From positions 127,989,875 to 128,053,874 of the forward strand of contig CM034546.1 in assembly GCA_020055645.1 (NCBI GenBank): DNA of 64,000 nucleotides. Direction: 5' to 3'. Each line of letters begins with the position of its first letter. The first letter of the stretch is position 1. Made by a program: the position numbers and the translations under genes. A model generated the notes under the pieces. That model was given only the letters and a program-made list of their open reading frames with translations, made no database searches and had not been told where the DNA came from. The DNA is from Tomocerus qinae (taxonomy: Eukaryota; Arthropoda; Collembola; Entomobryomorpha; Tomoceridae). This document shows, in pieces, positions 36,732 to 48,523 of this stretch.

Positions 36732-39156
36732 ATGGGTAGTAGGAGAAATTCACCAGAAATCAAGCTGAATCCGCTGTTTATGGAGCCAGTAAGTTGTTTT
36801 CAATTATTTCTTAACTTCATATTTTGTATCTAACTATCTACTACAATCAATCAATTAAAACCAAAAGGGTGTCAATAAAATTATTATTTTTGGTAATGAA
36901 GCGAGTATCTAAATATTTTAGTAGAATGAAGGGTTAAATTTTTAAAATTTTATTTTAAGCTGACCAATGTTTTTGGTATAGATTTTAGAACATATATTAA
37001 AGCAACTACCCTTGGAGGATCTGAACAACTGTGTTACAGTTTGTAAGTTATGGCGAAAGGAGGCGATTCGAGTTTACAAACAGCGACAAACAGTGGAATT
37101 GCATTCTCAGGAGGATTTGTTGGATTTTTGGGAGAAACTGGAAAGAAGAGCCGAAACTGGTTCGGATTTTATTGTGAACAGACTAGACACAAAAAATTTA
37201 AATCTGGAAGATCCAATTTTTGAAAAGGTGTTGAATGCAATCGCTCCAAAGTTATCATTGCTGATTATAAATGATGGAAGAGTGACTTTGAAGACACTGC
37301 ACAAATATTTACGAATGGTTCCTAATCTGGTGCGTCTAGAAATCGGCACGGTAAAGATGATGTACGGAGAGTTCAGCAAGTACCACCAATTGTTCCCAAT
37401 TTATATCAGCGAAAATTCATTGACTCGAGGTATTTTCGAAAAACTGAAATCTTTGGAATACCTATCGTTCAACGAGCCAGGGACAATAACTCCAATAAGT
37501 TCAGCTATGAAAACTTTTCCAAACTTGAGAAGTCTAACTATATCGAATTTGTCTGCTCAGAAGTACTCGAATCTAGATGGGATCCATATGCCACATTTAG
37601 AGGAGTTGAACATACATAATTTTCAGGGAGTCGACTTTGAAATCAACGAAAAGCATTTAAAAATGCTTATGCGTGTGAAATTTGACTGTTTGAAGACATT
37701 GAAGCTGGTAAATCTGAAGAAGACAATTGATGCCGGTGTATTTAGAAGATTCGTTGAGAAACACCGTGAAACATTAACAATTCTTGAAATCCGACAACTC
37801 GTTCATGCCAATGGTGAAGATGGAATGCCGGAGCTATCCCTTCTCCGATTTCAAATTCGGAGAATGTGTATGCACCAAATTCAACAGGGACCATATATAA
37901 ATATGTTTCCTTTGGATTTGCCTAACTTGAAACTGCTGCGTATTGACAGATCCCACGTTGTGAGTTTGCCAAGAATATTCAGCTCAATGCCAAGCCTTGA
38001 AAAATTATATTTGAACTTCTCAAGTGATTGTAATTGGATGTCCCTTCTCCCCAAGACTTTGGCACCACTCCCACAACTCAAAGAACTATATTTTTCATGG
38101 ATTGAACCAAAACCCATGGAAATTCTTGCAAAATCTTTTACTGGCGTCGTCTTTCTCAGCATTAACGATTGTTATGATGATGTTTTGCACGTCGTTTACG
38201 AAAACATGCCCCAGCTCGAATATCTCCTTTGTATAGAATCTAAAGATCGAAAAATGACTCCAGAAGGATTTACAGGAATACCTTCCACCAAATTTTCTAA
38301 GGCAGTCAAGAAATCTGATAATGAAAGTGATGATAATTGGACCGATGACAGTGACGATGATGGAAACTACAGAACCAAATCTTTCATAGGACAACTGCAG
38401 AGTAATATTACATTTCGACAATTTCTTAACATTATTCTCAATGGATTAAAAACCCAGAATAATTAACATAAATTAACTTATTACTGCATTTCAGATCTTA
38501 AACACGTCTTATTATATTTCTCCAATAATGTCTGTGCTGGAAAAATCTTTGAGTTTGGTCTTCAAGAAGCACCCTCACTACAAACCGTTACAATTGATGG
38601 GCTAGAGGTCAGTCGTTTTATATTTTCCAACTCCATATCGATAAATAATATAAATATTTAGGAAAATTAGGACATCGTAAGGAATAATCAAAATCTCACA
38701 TAACTATTTTAGCTACTAACATATTAATGTTTATATAATTACAAAAGATATCGTTTAATATAATACTTAACATTGTTCTACTAAAATATTATAATTTCTC
38801 TACTTAATTCCAAACAAATGAATTTCTTAATTTGCATGTTCTTAATTTGTGAATTTTGTTCGCTATGTAGTTCTCATAAAATGTTTCCCTGAATTAGTTA
38901 TTCTGGTGTATTTAATTTTTTTAGGATTAATATATAATTTAATTATTGTCTACTACAGCTGGAGGCGGGTGTGACGGAGTACCTTGAAGAGAACGGACTT
39001 CCTGTATTTGATTTCAAAGCTCTAAATACCTCAAAGAAAATGGAAGGCCACACCTACATAGTTTATTTTTGCGACATTCAAGAAGCATTGTGGGATTTTC
39101 AAACGTACGGTGCTCCTGAAACAGAGTCTTGGTTGGAAATTCTAAAAAAATGTTGA
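36732..39156 (+). CDS. F-box / leucine-rich-repeat protein
   Basis: Four exons (36732-36788, 36982-38401, 38495-38607, 38959-39156) join in consistent phases to 595 residues. The F-box spans about residues 13-50 (NPLFMEPILEHILKQLPLED, then LNNCVTVCKLWRKEA). Leucine-rich repeats follow: FPNLRSLTISNLS, MPHLEELNIHNF, LPNLKLLRIDRS, MPSLEKLYLNF, LPQLKELYFSW and MPQLEYLLCIES. Splicing at an A-GTAATA donor restores IGQLQNLKHVLLYFSNN and adds two LRR exons that reading through would lose. F-box proteins bind SKP1 and bring LRR-bound substrates to the SCF ubiquitin ligase. An acidic run (SDNESDDNWTDDSDDD) near residue 470 interrupts the repeats. The substrate is unknown. Confidence 0.85.
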
Positions 39157-39900
39157 AAATCTTCCTCATATAAGGTTAGCGACAGAATGGAAAGAAGTAT
39201 GTCGCAATCATTTTATTATTTTGTAAAACCTTTAATTAAATTCACACAACAGCCATATTTTATTTTAATCCACACAACCAAATTTTAAGAATTCTAATTC
39301 TTAAAAGTTAAACAGACTATCAAATACAAAACATTTTTTGAAATTTTTTTAAGAATAAAATAAAATGCAATGTTCTAAGAAATACAATTAAGAGTTAAGG
39401 GGAAAGTTTAGAAAATAATGTAAATGATATCGACAATAATAACTCCAAAGCCTAGTTTGTAACCATTATAGGTATGAATAAGTTATTGTTGTCGTTAAAT
39501 TATTTTGAACCTATCAAATGAATTGTAAATAAACATTTTTCAGTGCAAAATATTTTGTTTTGTTTTCGGCAGCATTGACCAATATTCATTAAATGTGATT
39601 TTAGCGCATAAAATTAATGTGCTACCTGGAAATCAAGCGTTATGCCTTAGTTCAGGTTAAACCTTGCCAAGCTATACACGTTTGAAAGTCATCCACAAGC
39701 CCCAATTAGATCTACTATATAACGTATACCCTTTAGTGAATTTCTATAATATATTATGATGTGGTGGTTTAAATTCAACACAATAGTTGGAAATTTCAAT
39801 AATTATAATTCATTGTATTGATAATATCCTTATACATTCATTAATCCTCAATTACCGTACTCGCAGTACTACCAAAATACATCTGTGGACACTGCCTGAA
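39157..39900. other. Intergenic DNA, no gene seen
   Basis: 3' flank of the F-box gene. AT-rich with AATAAA-like words. The conserved upstream block of the lipocalin-like array begins after about 39900. Confidence 0.5.
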
Positions 39901-39949
39901 TAAGAAGTCGCCGATCGAACCTTTTCGGCGACCCAATAGTAGAACGAGA

Positions 39950-40269
39950 GCATCCGTCGTTGTAGTACTATTTCCATTGGAGTAAAATTAGACAAGCCCT
40001 TATCAAACTGTAAAACTGGTATTAATACTAAAGGTGCCTTTGTTGCATATTCCCAGAAAGTTTACACAGTGGAATATTATACAAGGGAAGACACTTATTT
40101 ATTTAATCCTCAGAATGTGATTATAAATAGTGATCATAAATGGTAACACATGAAAGAGAACTACAGTTACCCCTAGGAGAAATCTCAATAAATACAGACA
40201 ACAAAATTTCAGAATTATCACTTCGAGTTCGTCCTCTTCAATACTAACTTTTTAGTCGAAATTCTAAAA
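39950..40269 (+). promoter_or_regulatory. Conserved upstream block and core promoter, array copy 1
   Basis: About 300 bases upstream of copy 1 are shared with the other copies. Shared words include ACGGTAAAACTGGTATTAA-like, TTTATTTAATCCTCAGAAT and AATAAATACAGAC followed by ACAAAATTTCAGAATTATCA. The AATAAATA (about 40187-40194) sits about 76 bases before the ATG, and the TTTCAG initiator-like word about 20 bases further on. Shared sequence over so many copies suggests common regulation. Confidence 0.6.
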
Positions 40270-41502
40270 ATGAGAGTATTATTGGTTGTTGCGGCCTGTT
40301 TGGTTGTAAGCTGTTTAGAAGTTCATGGAAAAAGGCCCCATGGCTCCCGACCTCCACCACCAGCTGCAAGACATCCGCCACCACAACGGGAAGCTGGGAA
40401 TAAAAGTGGTTGGGGATGGAACAGCGACCATGGCTCACTGTACGGACAACCTCCGAAGTGTGTTGATCCTGCCACAATTCAAACCACTACCGGAGACACA
40501 GATTTTGTAATTATTTTTATTTTATTTTACAAAACTGTTCTAAAGTTTCTTTGGTTGTACAAAAAAGTACGTTTTATTAATTGCGTTTTAAATATTTAAA
40601 TTTTCAGTTCAGCAGAGAGCGACTTTGGTATATATCTGGAACTGCTTACACTCTGAATAGTTACTACCGATCTTTCAACGGCCGTTATGCAACCAAACAG
40701 TCTCAGATCAACGAAATGTGCCCAGCTGCCATATTTAGTTCCGCCACTACAGTTGAAATCAATTCTGGAAGTGGAGTTCAGTGGCAACAGACTTGTACAG
40801 GAAATGAAATTGTTGCAACGTGCCACTCCAATAAAGATCCAGCAACTCACGATGCTGGTGCTGATCCATTTGCGATAGGTAAGAGTTAACATTTTGATAT
40901 CCTATTTAAAATATATATCAAAATAATTGAATTATAATTATTAATAACTTTTTATGTATATAGAACGCCAGGATTTCTATACCCTGAAAACCGACAACAA
41001 AAGTTACACTATCTCCTACGTTTGTAACGATAACACATATGGCGATTTGCAACTGTTGACCACAAGACCCTACATCAGTCCGGAGCTAGCAAGAACCTTC
41101 CTGTCTTTTTTCAAGGACTACAACATTTCAACCAACCAGGCTCAATTCTCCACCTGCAGTCCTCCCAAGATGGGGCCTTATCCACCTCCATTTCAAAACT
41201 ACCCAAATTCTGCTGGAGGACCGAATAGCAATGGTTGGGGTCAATCCGGATGGGACAGCACCGTTTCCACTGATGGCTGGTCATCTAACAATGGATGGTC
41301 TGACAACAGCAATGGATGGTCACCATCGCCACCATCAGACGGATGGTCTAGCAATGGATGGGGATCTGACAGCGTACCATCAAGTGGTTGGGGCTGGGAT
41401 AACCAAGGATGGAGTGCTAAGGTTGAGAAAACCGAAGAAGTCAAGAAAACTGAAGTGGCTAAAGAAGCAATGGCTGAAGTTGTGGCTGAAGTAGCCCTAT
41501 AA
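40270..41502 (+). CDS. Lipocalin-like secreted protein with Trp-rich tail, copy 1
   Basis: Three exons (40270-40506, 40608-40878, 40964-41502; phases 0 and 1) give 348 residues. A signal peptide (1-20) is followed by a Pro-rich stretch (RPPPPAARHPPP), SGWGWNSD and QPPKCVDP. The middle exon starts FSRERLWYISGTAY, placed like the lipocalin GxWY region. The third exon starts YTLKTDNKSYTISYVCND then LLTTRPYISPELARTFLSFF. That is the TDY and Arg signature of lipocalin conserved regions 2 and 3, as in apolipoprotein D. After C234 the tail has ten Trp between residues 261 and 319 in NGWS/DGWS/SGWGWD units, then a Lys/Glu/Ala end (AEVVAEVAL). A lipocalin barrel would carry a small hydrophobic ligand; the Trp-rich tail may self-associate or bind cuticle or sugar. 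The function is unknown. Confidence 0.8.
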
Positions 41503-42230
41503 AATGTTTATACACTATTTATTGCTATTTATTGAACATGTCTCTGATAAAATTAATATTTATTATTATATTTATGGCGATAATCACAATTTATTGTCTA
41601 ATTTATAAAAATTAATAATAACTATATAATAACATTGGAATTTGTACTATTAATGTCAAAGTAAGTAAATAAATAAATTAGACCTCTCCAAATTCTGAAC
41701 GGTTATCTGAAATGTTTGGTCACATTCTCAAAATCCCCAGGGGTTGTCATCAGGGAACTAAAAAGGATGTGTTTTCCTTCTTTAAATAATTAAAACACTT
41801 CTGTGACAAAAGTGAAATAGATTATAAGCATAAATCATTTATTGTAGAATATTTTATTATGGTATAGAAAGAATGTTGAATGTATTACCTAAGGGGAAAT
41901 AAAAAACGATAGATAGAAAAGTGGATAATCAACTGAGATAGTTGCAGGTCAAAGAAAATCTTATGTAATGTATTTCATATTATAAACGCTAAAACTATCT
42001 TATAATATGTACATAAACAGAAAAGCCAAGTTGAAAGTTGTTAAAATTTAGTCCAAATTTCTTATAATAATTTTAGCACCTAATACATGACTTAAATGCC
42101 GAAATAATCGGTAAAAAAGACATTACTAGAAATATTGATATCTTTTCTTAAATATATGTTAACAGCATGGAAAAGATTATAACATAAAGTTACGCATTAC
42201 TGATAGTTTGCATTTAATTAATAATTCGAA
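41503..42230. other. Duplicated intergenic spacer A
   Basis: 3' flank of copy 1. The segment at 41690-41775 (GGTTATCTGAAATG, GGGGTTGTCATCAGGGAA) recurs after copy 2 (44520-44625) and after copy 3 (51770-51860), showing that the flanks were duplicated with the genes. Confidence 0.6.
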
Positions 42231-42234
42231 TCTT

Positions 42235-42440
42235 ATGAATATAAATAGATACTATCACTGACAATATAAAATAGAGACAAGTTATCACGTTCTTTCAATA
42301 AATGCATACAAAAAAATTTCAGAATCATCATTCCTGGCTCCGTTTTATAAATTAATTCACTGCATGATATCTGAAATTAGGAAAATGCATGTATTTCTTT
42401 CTCAGCATGGTTATAGCAGGCTACCACTAATAAGCCCGTC
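42235..42440 (+). pseudogene. Promoter and exon-1 relic of an array member
   Basis: The words GAATATAAATAGATACTATC, CTTTCAATAAATGCATAC and AAATTTCAGAATCATCATTCC repeat the promoter and leader pattern of the array genes. About 50 bases later GAAATTAGGAAAATGCATGTATT resembles the leader and start of exon 1, but no signal peptide frame follows. A nearly parallel relic lies at 52430-52850. It is best read as a dead gene copy whose body was lost. Confidence 0.45.
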
Positions 42441-43083
42441 TTAGTAAACCTCCACCATTCAAAAAAATCACCAAATTGAAAGATGTAGCCCAATTCAAAT
42501 TAATTTCATGTCCTATTAAGTCTTAGCTAGGAAGGTACCAATGAATATTTTGGTTGGACTACATAATTGAAATGTATATCCGAATATTTACTTTTATACC
42601 TAAAAAATGAAAATGACAGCAAAGAAATTCTATTTATTTACGATACTTACGTAACAATACCCATAGCCATGTATATTTAGTACACAATGTACAGAACCGA
42701 GACTTAAAGGTCCGTCGACCTATCCATTTCACTTCGCTAGCCTACGGTAAAGTAACTAAATTAGAGCAGGCAATACAAAATGCATTGTAGAACTATTTCC
42801 GAACCCAATAGAAAGTAAAATTAGACAGGCCCTTAACAAACGGTAAAACTGGTATTAAACTAGCGATGTCTTTGTTGTATATTCACCACAATGTTTACAC
42901 AAATTAAATATATTTGTTTATTTAATCCTCAGAATATGAATACAAATAGTAATCATAAATGGTAACACATGAAAGAGAAGTACAGGTACCCAAAGGAGAA
43001 ATCTGTATAAATACAGACTACAAAGTTTCGAACTTATCATTTTACATTTTTGGTCTTCAATGCTCACTTCTCAAATTCGTAAA
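42441..43083 (+). promoter_or_regulatory. Spacer and promoter of array copy 2
   Basis: 42440-42600 (GATGTAGCCCAATT, GGTTGGACTACATA, TATCCGAATATTTACTT) matches 52870-52995. The block CTTAAAGGTCCGTCGACCTA at 42706 recurs at 53055, with close variants at 50042. The promoter contains TATAAATACAGAC at about 43008-43020 and TCATAAATGGTAACACATG upstream. Confidence 0.55.
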
Positions 43084-44347
43084 ATGAGAGTATTATTGAT
43101 TGTTGCGGTCTGTTTGGCTGTTAGCTGTTTAGCAGTTCATGGAAAAAGGCCCCATAGCTCCCGACCTCCACCACCAGCTGCTAAACATCCGCCACCACCA
43201 CGGGAAGTTGGGAGTAAAAGTGGTTGGGGATGGAACAACGACAATGGCTCGTTGTACGGACAACCTCCAAAGTGTGTTGATCCTGCCTCAATTCCAACCA
43301 CACCCGGAGACACAGATTTTGTAATTATTTTAATTAAATTTTAATTGCTTAACTGTTATAAAGTTGTCTTGTATAAAAAAGTACCTTTTATTAATTGCGC
43401 TTTAACGTTTTTCATTCTCAGTTCAGCAGAGAGCGACTTTGGTACGTACATGGAACTGCATACGGTCTAAATATTTTCTACCGAGCTTTAAACAGCCGCT
43501 ACGCAACCAAACAATCTCAGATCAACGAAATGTGCCCAGCCCAAATATTCGGTTCAAGCACCCCAGTTCAAATCAATTCCGGAAGTGGAGTCCAGTGGCA
43601 ACAGACTTGTACAGGAAATGAAGTTACTTCAACGTGCCACTCCAATAAAGATCCAGCAACTTATGATGACGGTGTTGATCCATTTGCGCTAGGTAATGAT
43701 TAAAATTTTGATCATTGATATCCTATTTAAAATATAGGTCAAAATAATTGAATCAGAATTATTATTAATAACTTTTTATTTATATAGAGCGCCAGGATTT
43801 CTACCTCTTGAAAACAGACAGCAAAACTTACGCTATCTCTTACGTTTGTAACGATAACACATATGGCGATTTGCAACTGATAACCACAAGACCCTACCCC
43901 AGTCCGGATATGGCAAGAATGTTTCTGTCACTTTTCAAGGACTACAACATTTCAACCAACCAGGCTGAATTCTCCACCTGCAGTGCTCCCAATATGGGGC
44001 CTTATCCACCTCCATTTCAAAATTACCCAAATTCTGCTGGAGGACCGAATAGCAATGGCTGGGGTGCAAGTGGATGGGACAGTACCGTTTCCACTGATGG
44101 CTGGTCTGCAAATAATGGATGGTCTGACAACAGCAATGGATGGTCACCTTTACCTCCATCAGACGGATGGTCCAGCAATGGTTGGGGCTCTGATAGTGGA
44201 ACATCATCGAGTGGTTGGGGCTGGGATAACCAAGGATGGAGTGCTAAGGTTGGGAAAAAGGAAGAAGGCCAGAAAACCGAAGGAGTTAAGAAAACTGAAG
44301 TGGCTAAAGAAGCAATGGCTGAAGTTGTGGCTGAAGTAGCCCTATAA
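43084..44347 (+). CDS. Lipocalin-like secreted protein with Trp-rich tail, copy 2
   Basis: Exons 43084-43320, 43422-43692 and 43788-44347 give 355 residues. It is closest to copy 1: the same GKRPHSSRPPPPAAKHPPPP stretch, FSRERLWYVHGTAY at the exon 2 start and LLKTDSKTYAISYVCND at the exon 3 start. The cysteine pair EMCPA and FSTCSAP is present. The Trp tail has the usual order (NGWGASGWDSTVSTDGWS and so on) and the longest charged end of the family (GKKEEGQKTEGVKKTEVAKE then AMAEVVAEVAL). An in-frame ATG eight codons upstream exists at 43060, but the ATG at 43084 matches the other copies and begins a clean signal peptide. Probable role as for copy 1: secreted, ligand unknown. Confidence 0.8.
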
Positions 44348-45099
44348 ATGTTTTTTACCCTATTTATTAGTATTTATTGAACATTTGCAAGATAAAATTA
44401 TATATTTATTATTATATATTTACACAATACAATTTATTTTCTAATTTATGTTTATTTCATTTAATAAATAATATTGGAATCTTTAGTAATAAATTGTCAA
44501 AGTAAATTAATTAATTAAACCCCTCTATATGCTGAAAGGTTATCTGAAATGCTTGTTCAAATTTTGACCTTCATCTCTAAAAACCTCCCTACAGAGGTTG
44601 TCATTAGGGAAATAAAAAGGATCTTTTTGACTTTTTTGCCTCCTTTGTTGATGGAGCAATTTTCCCCTTTTTATTTAATGTAATAAATAATGCAAAAAAG
44701 GTAAAAAACAAATAATGACTGCGTTTTATAAAAATGCATTAACTTTTTGTAAAAAGTCACATAAAAAGGTCTAAATACACGCCACAATGTAAATTTAATG
44801 ATACCAGATGAATTCAGATGAATTCGGATGAATAATTCCAAGAGGTCCGTAATTTTCAGGTTCTAAGTGATTAAGACATTATGCACAGATTTTCTTAGCG
44901 ATGGCTTAACTAGTGAATTTTCTTTAGTAAAAAATATACTACTTTATTCAAGGTTTATAAATTTTTACAGCATAAAAGCTAAAAAATACCATACGTGTAT
45001 AAAAAGGTGACATACTCCTTTAGTTGCAATGAAAAACTATTTTTTGGTAAAATTTTCTAAAAAAATATGGTCACATTTAATATATATGTAGGCACTAAA
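44348..45099. other. Spacer between copy 2 and UGT gene
   Basis: 44520-44760 resembles the flank of copy 3 at 51760-52000, including GTTATCTGAAAT, AAAAAGGATC and TTTTGTAAAAAG. The rest is AT-rich 3' flank of the UGT gene. No gene. Confidence 0.5.
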
Positions 45100-46951
45100 T
45101 TATAAAGACTTTTTTGATAACATTCTAGCTACCAGTTTACTTATGGCATAAGCTAAAATTATTGGAACTGACAAGGCAAACGCAAGAATGAAGAGAACTA
45201 CATCCAAATCTCTCCTTTCAAACCAATTGAGATCTGCATTTTTAGGATGTAGGACAGTCAAGTCTTCATGACGAAGTGTGTACTCGATCCAGTAAACTGC
45301 AGTCTCGACAGGTGTGGCTGGTCTGTCACGAAACATTTTTGACATTTTTTTCATGTTCTCTCGGTACCTTAAATACAAAATAGATTGATAATAAAATCTA
45401 TGACTTAAAAGCATTCCAATTACTAGAGGAATGGGAATTTGATGCCTATCAGTGAATGAGTGTGTTAATTCTTATTTTACTTGGAATTGGAGGTCATTTC
45501 AGTTACGGCTTCTGTCAACAATTGAGTATTAATATTCTGTCTTGTTTGAAGCCTAACACCAATGTCTTCTACTTCGATTCTGTAAGCATTGTAAAATTGA
45601 TCTCCGAACATTGGAAATGCAATCAGAGGAACTCCAAAGAAAGTTGCTTCCTGAATACTATTAATACCGCAGTGGGAAATGAATGCTAAGGTTTTTGGAT
45701 GTTCTGTTGAGAAAATATATAGTTTTAAATTGAATTTAAATAAAGGTGTGTTTCTACAAGAATGGTATTGTTTTATTTAATCATGATTACACTAACCCAA
45801 AATTCCCTTCTGAGGGAGCCATTTAGAAACAAGGAGATTCTTTGGTCGGCTTTCCTGAGGGATGTCATCTTCCCACTTCCAGATGAAATGAATTTTAGGA
45901 AACTTGACCATCATATCAAAGAAAGTGCTCAGCAATGTGGTCGAAATTTCCTTGGTGTCAAATGTTGATCCGAAGGCTATAAGAATGACACCATCTTGTG
46001 CTTCATTGATGAATTGCAACATATCCTGAAAGGAAGATAATTTTTATCAAGTCATGATTAATATGGAAATAATTATTAAAACAATTTCGAGCTAACCTTT
46101 GGAATTTCTTCGGACTGTCCCCAACAGGTCATTCCTCCTATTTGAATAACCATAGGTGGCAAGGATCTTGCAAAATCAGTTGTGAAGTGGGAATTGGTGA
46201 GGAGTAAACTTGCATTTCTTTCCATTTCTACTAAACTGGGTATTTTATCATCAGGTGAGTTATCTCTTAGAAATTGTTCTAGTTTGGGATACATCGTTGA
46301 TTGTTTGAAGTATGAAAATTTCAAGGAGGAAATGTAGTTTTCAACTCGATTTAAGAAAGTCATCGGATACGTGTAAGCAACAGAGACTAAGGAAGGAATC
46401 CACGCAGATTCCGTAGGAATTCCGTAGATGTCTGGATGCCACGGGAATAAGGTGGTGGCATCAGAAATAATGTACTTTGAATGTTTTTTGTAAGCGAGCA
46501 CAAATCCACACTCGGCATACGCAGCGTTGATAATTATGAGATCGTAGGGATTTTTGTGGGCGATGTCATGCAGCTCTGGGTCTTTCTCGTACGGAGTATT
46601 TAGAACGACATCGCAAACACCCACCGTCCAATTAGTAATTTTCAAATACAAATCACTCTCTGTATTTGATGTCACGGCGGATTGTCTGTCTGGCCGAAGA
46701 ACTTTCGCCATTAAGTCAATCAAACTTTCGGGTGCTACATCTTTTACTTTGGGATTTTTGTAGGGTTGCTTTTCATGCGGAGATAGAAATGTCACGTTAT
46801 GACCTCCTTCTACTAAACCTGTCACTAATGGCCAAATTGACACTTTATGGCTATACGAGTTACCGGCGAAAAAGAATAAAATGTTATCTCCCTTTGTCCA
46901 CTGACCCTGCAGCAGGGTGACCGTCACTGCAAACGCTAATATAACTCGCAT
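45100..46951 (-). CDS. UDP-glycosyltransferase (UGT)
   Basis: Four exons (46951-46097, 46025-45797, 45703-45481, 45367-45100; phases 0, 1 and 2) give 524 residues, the normal UGT size. A signal peptide (MRVILAFAVTVTLLQGQW) leads into the variable acceptor-binding half. The UGT signature runs from F369 to Q397 (FISHCGINSIQEATFF, GVPLIAFPMFGDQ), the site that binds the UDP-sugar. A C-terminal transmembrane helix (DVVLFILAFALSVPIILAYA) and a short Lys-rich cytosolic end (SKKSL) fit a type I ER membrane enzyme. UGTs conjugate sugars to small lipophilic compounds for detoxification or pigment and hormone handling. The gene is antisense to and inside the lipocalin-like array. It appears intact; the substrate is unknown. 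Confidence 0.93.
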
Positions 46952-46993
46952 TGTTGAATATTTTCACCGAACTATAAACAGCAGAATATTTGT

Positions 46994-47027
46994 ACTGAAA
47001 ATGATGGAGGAAAAACTGGCTTTTATA
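46994..47027 (-). promoter_or_regulatory. Core promoter of UGT gene
   Basis: TATAAAA on the minus strand (47027-47021) and an initiator-like TCAGT (46998-46994) are about 30 bases apart, followed by the ATG at 46951. Confidence 0.55.
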
Positions 47028-48383
47028 TTTAGGTATGCATGTCATAAAAATATGCACGTGCTTTCAACAAGCAGGTGACTGTTGCGTAAGATATATTGTT
47101 ATCGTCATATTAATTAATCTCCACACTCTAACCTATATTACCACATAGTTCATAGATTAGAAATAGGTGTAATAAATATATATTAATATAATTTAGCAAT
47201 ACCTACAATGTTTAATCTGTAGCTCTCAGCAAAGATAATCAAAGTTAACTACCTCGTAGTTATTAGTATTATTTATATTATTATCAGCAATCATTACATT
47301 GTTTTTCACATAAGCACTTTGACTCTGCACTTGGATTCTCGTGACATTTACCGTTCACTTTTAGATAAGTCAGGTGACTCTTTTACTATTGAAATGTAAC
47401 CTAATCAATACCACGGCAACCTTAAGTTTATTCACGTGATGGACACATTGCAAACTCTGTTATTACAATGTCACAACGTAGTTTAAAAGAACTTAAAATA
47501 AAATGCTAAGGGAACATTTTCATACTTTACTAAAACTCCTAACAGACCAAATTAGACTCGTTCTATTGTTATCCTATTATCCTATTGTTATCGTCATCCA
47601 GGGTTATGGGTTGGGTCACCTGTTGCTTAGGGTAGTCAAAATGCGTCGTGTCAGATTGGAAACAATTTTTTGTAGATTGAAAATCAACTGATACTGACGT
47701 CACAAATTGTGATGATGATAGGAATAGGAAAATTGTGAGTAGGTTTTAAATGATTAGCTGGTAAATTTATTTGAGAATAATTATTTAGAGATCAATAGCA
47801 GCCGGATGTTAAAGAAATAAACAGTTTTTGTAGATAAAACTTGGACATTTAACAGGGGTGCCAATTAATTTGTATGGCACACACATGACTTTTGTTGTTA
47901 TGACTTACCTATTGAATTTGTATGGAAATAATGACTAAATATGTATGGTGATAGTTTTTTATAAACATGCATAGTATACCAATACAAGATATATATCACC
48001 ATAAGGTGGTAAATTAATTCAAGTCTAAAAATATATTGTAGAACGATAATACATAAGTAGAAACTGCACATACAGCCATGCAGAATGCAGAAAGTATGGG
48101 TAGTTAGTTATTGAAAACCTTAATTGTTGCCAACATTTTAGGTGTTTATTCACATAATATACCCATAATATCAAATAATTATGGTTTAGCTCAATGAATT
48201 ATCTATATAAAAGCCATTATTAAAATTCCGGATTCTACTCATTGTAGTATTGTAGACAGCTGTTACATATTTCAAAATTTTTCTACTAGCACACCGGTAT
48301 TATACGCGGTACCGGTACGCGGTATTTGTGAATTTGTGTACTAAAAATAGTGTGTATTTTAACAATCTTGTATAATATTAGGC
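47028..48383. other. Intergenic DNA, no gene seen
   Basis: 5' flank of the UGT gene. AT-rich. The plus-strand frame at 47503-47691 lacks any coding sign. Confidence 0.5.
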
Positions 48384-48523
48384 TTTAAAACCAGTGTACA
48401 AAATTTACCACTTTTTAGCCTTTTTTACCATCACAGTGGTAAAAATGCACTTAATGGTAAAAATGGTAGATTTTAGCGATTGATTAGACAGCTGAGTACA
48501 GATACACTAGACTTCCTAATATA

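Noticed and set aside
41210..41440. GW-rich tail as an Argonaute-binding GW hook protein
   Set aside because: All copies start with a clear signal peptide and carry paired cysteines, so the product is secreted; GW-hook proteins are cytosolic.
41231..41494. Second frames in the Trp-rich tails (repeated in every copy)
   Set aside because: They are alternate frames of the GGATGG-type repeat, open because of the biased composition.
47503..47691. 62-residue plus-strand frame upstream of UGT
   Set aside because: It begins in AT-rich flank without splice context, signal peptide or recognisable domain.
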